Under the pieces are notes generated by a model. That model was not told the origin of the DNA. It made no database searches and saw only the letters and a program-made list of their open reading frames with translations. From an uncultured Paracoccus sp. (GTDB taxonomy: Bacteria; Pseudomonadota; Alphaproteobacteria; Rhodobacterales; Rhodobacteraceae), in assembly GCA_934533075.1 (NCBI GenBank), contig CAKTBJ010000004.1:1-64000 (forward strand): a DNA stretch of 64,000 nucleotides, given 5' to 3'. The position numbers and the translations under genes were made by a program. Numbering within the stretch: the stretch's first letter is position 1; every line of letters starts with the position of its first letter. This document shows positions 60,610-64,000 of the stretch, piece by piece.

Positions 60610-61559
60610 CAGAATTCCCTCTTGTAGACCATGCTTTCCTCGGAGACCGGCTCGCCCAGGATGCCGGCGGGGCGGAACAGCAGCACGATGATCAGGATGG
60701 CGAAGGCCAGCACGTCGCGGTATTCGGTGCCCAGCCAGCCCCCCGACAGCACCGGCAGCAGCGCGGTGCCGGCGACCTCGACGAAGGCCAGGATGAAGGC
60801 CCCCAGCATCGCGCCGGGGATCGAGCCGATGCCGCCCAGGATCGCCGCCGTGAACGCCTTCAGCCCGACCACCGCGCCCATCGTCGGCGTCATGATCCCG
60901 TAATAGCTGGCATAGAGGATGCCGCCGGCCGCGCCCAGCAGCGGGCCGGCGAAGAACACCATCGAGATCGCGCCATTGACGTTGATGCCCAGCAATTGCG
61001 CGGTCGGCCGGCTTTCCGACACCGCCCGCACCACCACCCCGATCTTCGAGCGGTTGACCAGCATGTTCAGCCCGCCCATCAGCACGAAGGCGGCGACCAG
61101 GATGCCGATCTGCACCGAGGTGACGGTGCCGCCCAGCACCTCGTAGCGGGTGACGGGGAAGATCGAGGGGAACATGCGCGGCTGCGGCCCGGCCATGATC
61201 TGCACCGCCGCGACCAAGGCCAGCGACACGCCCAGCGAGGACAGCATCGGCGCCAGCCGGCTGGAGTTGCGCAGCGGCTTGTAGGCCAGCCGCTCGATGC
61301 CGACGCCCACCGCGCCGATCAGCAGCACCGCGCCGAAGAAGGCGATGGTGATCGCCAGCGCCCCGGCGCCGCCGACATCGCCCACGGTCATCGCCAGCAG
61401 CATGAAGCAGGCATAGGCGCCCAGCATGAACATCTCGCCGTGGGCGAAGTTGATCATGCGCAGGACGCCGTAGACCATCGTATAGCCCAGCGCGATCAGC
61501 GCATAGATCGCGCCGATGGTCAGGGCGTTGAAGGTCTGTTGGATGATCGTTCCCAGCAT
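60609..61559 (-). CDS. livH: LivH-type ABC permease (316 aa)
   Basis: A HAAT membrane subunit: A-L-G-Y-T-M-V-Y-G-V-L-R-M-I-N-F-A-H-G-E, and A-I-L-G-G-I-G-S-I-P-G-A-M in the second half. The ATG at 61559 is preferred over an upstream in-frame ATG because the conserved part starts there and GAGGA lies about 10 bases before it. It is separated by 107 GC-rich bases from the binding-protein gene. Confidence 0.93.
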   Translation of the reverse strand: MLGTIIQQTFNALTIGAIYALIALGYTMVYGVLRMINFAHGEMFMLGAYACFMLLAMTVGDVGGAGALAITIAFFGAVLLIGAVGVGIERLAYKPLRNSSRLAPMLSSLGVSLALVAAVQIMAGPQPRMFPSIFPVTRYEVLGGTVTSVQIGILVAAFVLMGGLNMLVNRSKIGVVVRAVSESRPTAQLLGINVNGAISMVFFAGPLLGAAGGILYASYYGIMTPTMGAVVGLKAFTAAILGGIGSIPGAMLGAFILAFVEVAGTALLPVLSGGWLGTEYRDVLAFAILIIVLLFRPAGILGEPVSEESMVYKREF

Positions 61560-61666
61560 CGACGGGGGGTCCTCTGCGATTGGGTGGAACGGCATGGCGG
61601 CGGCCGGGGCGGCGATCCCCGGCGCATGGTCCGGCGCGGCCCTCGCGGGCGCGCCGGCAGCGGGGC

Positions 61667-62776
61667 CTATTTCTGCCCGATCAGCGTAAAGCCGGTGCCC
61701 TCGACCTGGTAGAGGAAGGAGGGCGCGACCTTCAGTTCACCCACCTCGTCGAATTCCAGCGTGCCGACGATGGTCTCGACATTGACCGCGTGCAGGGCTT
61801 CGTTCAGCCCCTCGCGGGTCAGTTCGGAGGCGGTCTTCAGCACCTCCTCCAGAATTTGGCCCTGCACATAGCCATAGACCGAATAGGGTCCCGGTTCCTC
61901 GCCGAAGCGGGCCTTGTAGGCCGCGGCGAAGGCGGCAATCCCCGGCGAGGCGTCCATCGGCGGCACCTGGATCGACATGATGACGCCCTGGGCATTGGCC
62001 TCGCCGGCCTGGGCGATGAAGTCGGGCGTATAGCCGCCATCGGGCACGATCAGCTGGCTGCTGATGCCCTGCTCGTGCATCTGCTTGGCGAACAGCGACA
62101 GTTGCGGCATCACCGCGCCCAGGAAGATCGCGTCGGGGTTCAGCGTCTTGATCTGCGCCAGCACGGCCGAGAAATCCACGTCGGTCGGCGCCACCGCCAG
62201 CGTCGCCAGCACCTCGCCGCCGCGCTCGGTGAAGTTCGCGGAGAAGATTTCCGACACGCCCTGTCCGAAGACCTGCTTGTCGTTGACGACCACGGCGGTC
62301 CCGATCCCGGCCTCGATGGCGTATTCGGCGGGCAGCAGGGCATTGGTCAGGTCGTTGGCGACCGGGCGGACCATGTATTCATAGCCCTGCTGGGTCAGCG
62401 CCGGGTTCGAGGCGAAGGTCATCGTCGGAAAGCCGCAATCCTCATAGATCGGCAGCGTCGACTGGGCCACGCCCGAATTGAAGTTGACCAGCCCGATCAG
62501 CACCGACTCGTCGTCGCAGAAGCGTTGCGCGACCAGCGTGCCCTCGCGCGGGTCGGCCTTGTCGTCCTGCTGGTCGTATCTGACGGTGATGCCGTTCGCG
62601 CCGCCGGCCTCGTTCATCTGGTCGACATACAGCTTGAAGCCGTTGTGCCAGGTCGAGCCGAAGAACGCCTGCGGCCCGGACAGCGGCGCGGTCATGCCGA
62701 TGGTGATCTCCTCGGCGGTCAGCGGCGAGGCCAGCATCGCGGCCGACAGAAGCAGCGGAACAGTCAGTTTCATCAT
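61667..62776 (-). CDS. LivK-type periplasmic binding protein (369 aa)
   Basis: The receptor of the HAAT importer: signal peptide of about 20 residues ending L-T-A, then the family opening E-I-T-I-G-M-T-A-P-L-S-G-P-Q. A cysteine pair (R-F-C-D-D..., E-D-C-G-F) matches the usual disulphide region. GGGAGA precedes the double ATG (62776/62773). It probably binds an amino acid or short amide/carboxylate; the downstream amine-oxidase-like gene hints at an amine. First gene of the livKHMGF-FAD operon. Confidence 0.92.
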   Translation of the reverse strand: MMKLTVPLLLSAAMLASPLTAEEITIGMTAPLSGPQAFFGSTWHNGFKLYVDQMNEAGGANGITVRYDQQDDKADPREGTLVAQRFCDDESVLIGLVNFNSGVAQSTLPIYEDCGFPTMTFASNPALTQQGYEYMVRPVANDLTNALLPAEYAIEAGIGTAVVVNDKQVFGQGVSEIFSANFTERGGEVLATLAVAPTDVDFSAVLAQIKTLNPDAIFLGAVMPQLSLFAKQMHEQGISSQLIVPDGGYTPDFIAQAGEANAQGVIMSIQVPPMDASPGIAAFAAAYKARFGEEPGPYSVYGYVQGQILEEVLKTASELTREGLNEALHAVNVETIVGTLEFDEVGELKVAPSFLYQVEGTGFTLIGQK

Positions 62777-62904
62777 CGTCTCCCTGAAGATGGATGGTTC
62801 AGCGTGGCGAGGCGGCCGTTCCGGTCTTCTTCCTCCATGCCTCCGTTGCCAGCGCAGCGGGGACCCGCGCATGGAAGCAGGCAATCCATCATCTGTCAAT
62901 CAAG

Positions 62905-62912
62905 TGTCGACA
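62905..62912. promoter_or_regulatory. GntR-type operator candidate upstream of the liv operon
   Basis: TGTCGACA is a perfect 8-bp palindrome within CAAGTGTCGACAACG. Its left flank AAG plus TGTC matches the site at 39856-39869. On the minus strand a TTGACA (62899-62894) lies just downstream of it, so it borders the liv promoter. Confidence 0.5.
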
Positions 62913-62916
62913 ACGT

Positions 62917-63337
62917 TGAATACCGATGCGACCGCCCCATGATCGGAAGGCCGCCCCGCCTGCCTGCGGGTTCCTCCGTTTCAGAGGCATCGTCCCGCCC
63001 GCCGGCGCCGGTGGCCGGACCGGAGGGCGGCGCGATGCAGCACGTTCTTCATGCAGTCGGCCGCCCACGGCCCGCCTCTCCGGCCATCCGTTGGCAGGTC
63101 CCATGCCTCCGCGCTGCGCCGCGACCGCCTCGGGATCGAGCCGGAAGGGCCGGCGGCATCAGGCCGGCTCGGCATCCGCCCTTCCGCCACGTCCCGCCGG
63201 TGGGGCAGGGGGCTGGCGTGTCCGGCCGTCCGCAGGGGGTTGTGCGCCGGCACGATTCGCTGCAAGGCCCCCACGATGTCCCGCGACCCGCCCCGCGGGC
63301 GTTCCTGACCGATCCGGTCCACCCGCAGGAGATGACG
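62917..63337. other. Intergenic stretch, no gene recognised
   Basis: This stretch lies between the liv promoter and the nitroreductase gene. Open frames are Arg/Ala/Pro-rich and match nothing known. AGGAG at 63327-63331 is the ribosome-binding site of the following gene. Confidence 0.4.
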
Positions 63338-64000
63338 ATGACCCGGCAAAGCCCCATCACGCCCCTGTCCGCGATGCCGGACGAAGACGCCCGCGCCGCC
63401 CTCGCGCGCCGCTATCGCGAGGCCGTGCCCGCCGGCGCCTGGAACGATACCATCGCGGGTCTTCTGGCGCATCGTTCGGTCCGTGCCTATCTGCCCACCC
63501 CGTTGCCCGACGGCGTGGTGGAGGTGTTGGTCGCCGCCGCTTCCTCGGCGCCCAGCTCGTCGAACGTGCAGGCCTGGAGCGTGGTGGCCATCGCCGATCC
63601 GGTCCGGCGTGCCCGCCTGGCCGAACTCGCCGGGGGGCAGAAGCATATCGCGCAGGCGCCGCTGCTGCTGGTCTGGGTGGCCGATCTGGCGCGGGCCGAT
63701 GCGATCGGCGCGGCCCGCGGGCAGCAGCTTGCGGGGCTGGACTATACCGAGACCTTCCTGCTGGCCTCGATCGACGCGATGCTGGCGGCGCAGAACGCGC
63801 TGGTCGCGGCGGAATCGCTGGGGCTTGGCACGGTCTATATCGGGGCGATGCGCAACCACCCCGAGGCCGTGGCAAGGCTTCTGGACCTGCCGCCGCGGGC
63901 CTATGCGGTCGCGGGTCTCGTCGTCGGCTTTCCCGATCCGGCGGTGGAGACGGCGGTGAAGCCCCGCCTGCCGCAGGAGGCCGTCCTTCACCGCGAGACC
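63338..64000 (+). CDS. Nitroreductase-family flavoprotein, NfsA-like (partial)
   Basis: An FMN-dependent NAD(P)H oxidoreductase of the nitroreductase fold. The family landmarks are H-R-S-V-R-A-Y-L (FMN phosphate binding, residues 46-53), A-S-S-A-P-S-S-S-N-V-Q-A-W (FMN contact) and later A-A-E-S-L-G-L-G-T-V-Y-I-G-A. The sequence is open for 221 codons and continues beyond the window. The ATG at 63338 has AGGAG at a 6-base spacing; an ATG at 63332 is too close to it. Quinone, flavin or nitro-compound reduction is possible. It stands apart from the liv operon, divergent from it. Confidence 0.87.
   Translation, partial: MTRQSPITPLSAMPDEDARAALARRYREAVPAGAWNDTIAGLLAHRSVRAYLPTPLPDGVVEVLVAAASSAPSSSNVQAWSVVAIADPVRRARLAELAGGQKHIAQAPLLLVWVADLARADAIGAARGQQLAGLDYTETFLLASIDAMLAAQNALVAAESLGLGTVYIGAMRNHPEAVARLLDLPPRAYAVAGLVVGFPDPAVETAVKPRLPQEAVLHRET

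Overview
The window is a high-GC stretch from an alphaproteobacterium, most likely a Rhodobacterales member close to Paracoccus. This rests on the uniformly GC-rich codon use, the number of TRAP and ABC solute transporters, the tightly overlapping (ATGA/TGATG) catabolic operons, and the AlpA/large-serine-recombinase element. The taxonomic call is inference; no rRNA or tRNA gene was seen.

Layout. (1) 1-5.1 kb: the right part of an integrated mobile element, with an unrecognised 426-aa protein, an AlpA-type regulator, a small acidic protein, a PIN-toxin/ribbon-helix-helix antitoxin pair, and a large serine recombinase whose last codons run through a strong rho-independent terminator. (2) 5.1-14.3 kb: a damaged catabolic locus. 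It holds an SDR remnant, a LysR regulator divergent from two alpha/beta-hydrolases, an oligopeptide-type ABC transporter (binding protein and two permeases), and a chimeric gene in which the front half of the transporter ATPase is joined to the tail of a TRAP binding protein, followed by the TRAP Q and M genes. A deletion has apparently removed the ATPase core and most of the TRAP binding protein. (3) 14.8-15.8 kb: an HtpX-type membrane metalloprotease. (4) 16.0-23.5 kb: cassette A, with a GntR regulator, an isocitrate-lyase/PEP-mutase-family lyase, an SDR, a TRAP transporter (Q subunit interrupted by an amber codon), an FAD-linked hydroxyacid dehydrogenase and an HpcH-type aldolase. (5) 23.6-26.3 kb: a fructosamine-type module (GntR/UTRA repressor, SIS-domain deglycase, PfkB kinase) with two matching operator sites. 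(6) 26.4-32.2 kb: cassette B, a parallel set (TRAP Q/M/P, second lyase, second SDR, divergent GntR). (7) 32.6-36.9 kb: an iron locus (TonB receptor, Fe/2-oxoglutarate PKHD hydroxylase, FMN hydroxyacid oxidase). (8) 37.4-56.6 kb: a GntR regulator, a ProC-like dehydrogenase, an SDR and then a continuous 17-gene plus-strand operon. The operon has acetoin-dehydrogenase-like E1alpha/E1beta/E2-hydrolase, NIPSNAP, DUF3830-like, carnitine-dehydrogenase-like, SDR, cupin, aspartate-dehydrogenase-like, alpha/beta-hydrolase, a fused cobalamin-dependent mutase-like protein, a complete peptide-type ABC transporter and a KstD/fumarate-reductase-like flavoprotein. (9) 56.8-62.8 kb, convergent: livKHMGF-type ABC importer plus a DAO-family FAD oxidoreductase. 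(10) A nitroreductase-family gene runs off the right end.

How it fits together: nearly everything after 5 kb is import plus oxidation/cleavage of small organic acids, amines or modified sugars under local GntR/LysR control. The 17-gene operon (39.9-56.6 kb) is the best candidate for an undescribed pathway: an uptake system feeding dehydrogenases, a B12-dependent carbon-skeleton rearrangement and a TPP/lipoyl C-C cleavage complex. Its substrate cannot be named from sequence. GntR-type sites with a common TGTC(T/G)ACA core precede both this operon and the liv operon, which suggests one regulon.
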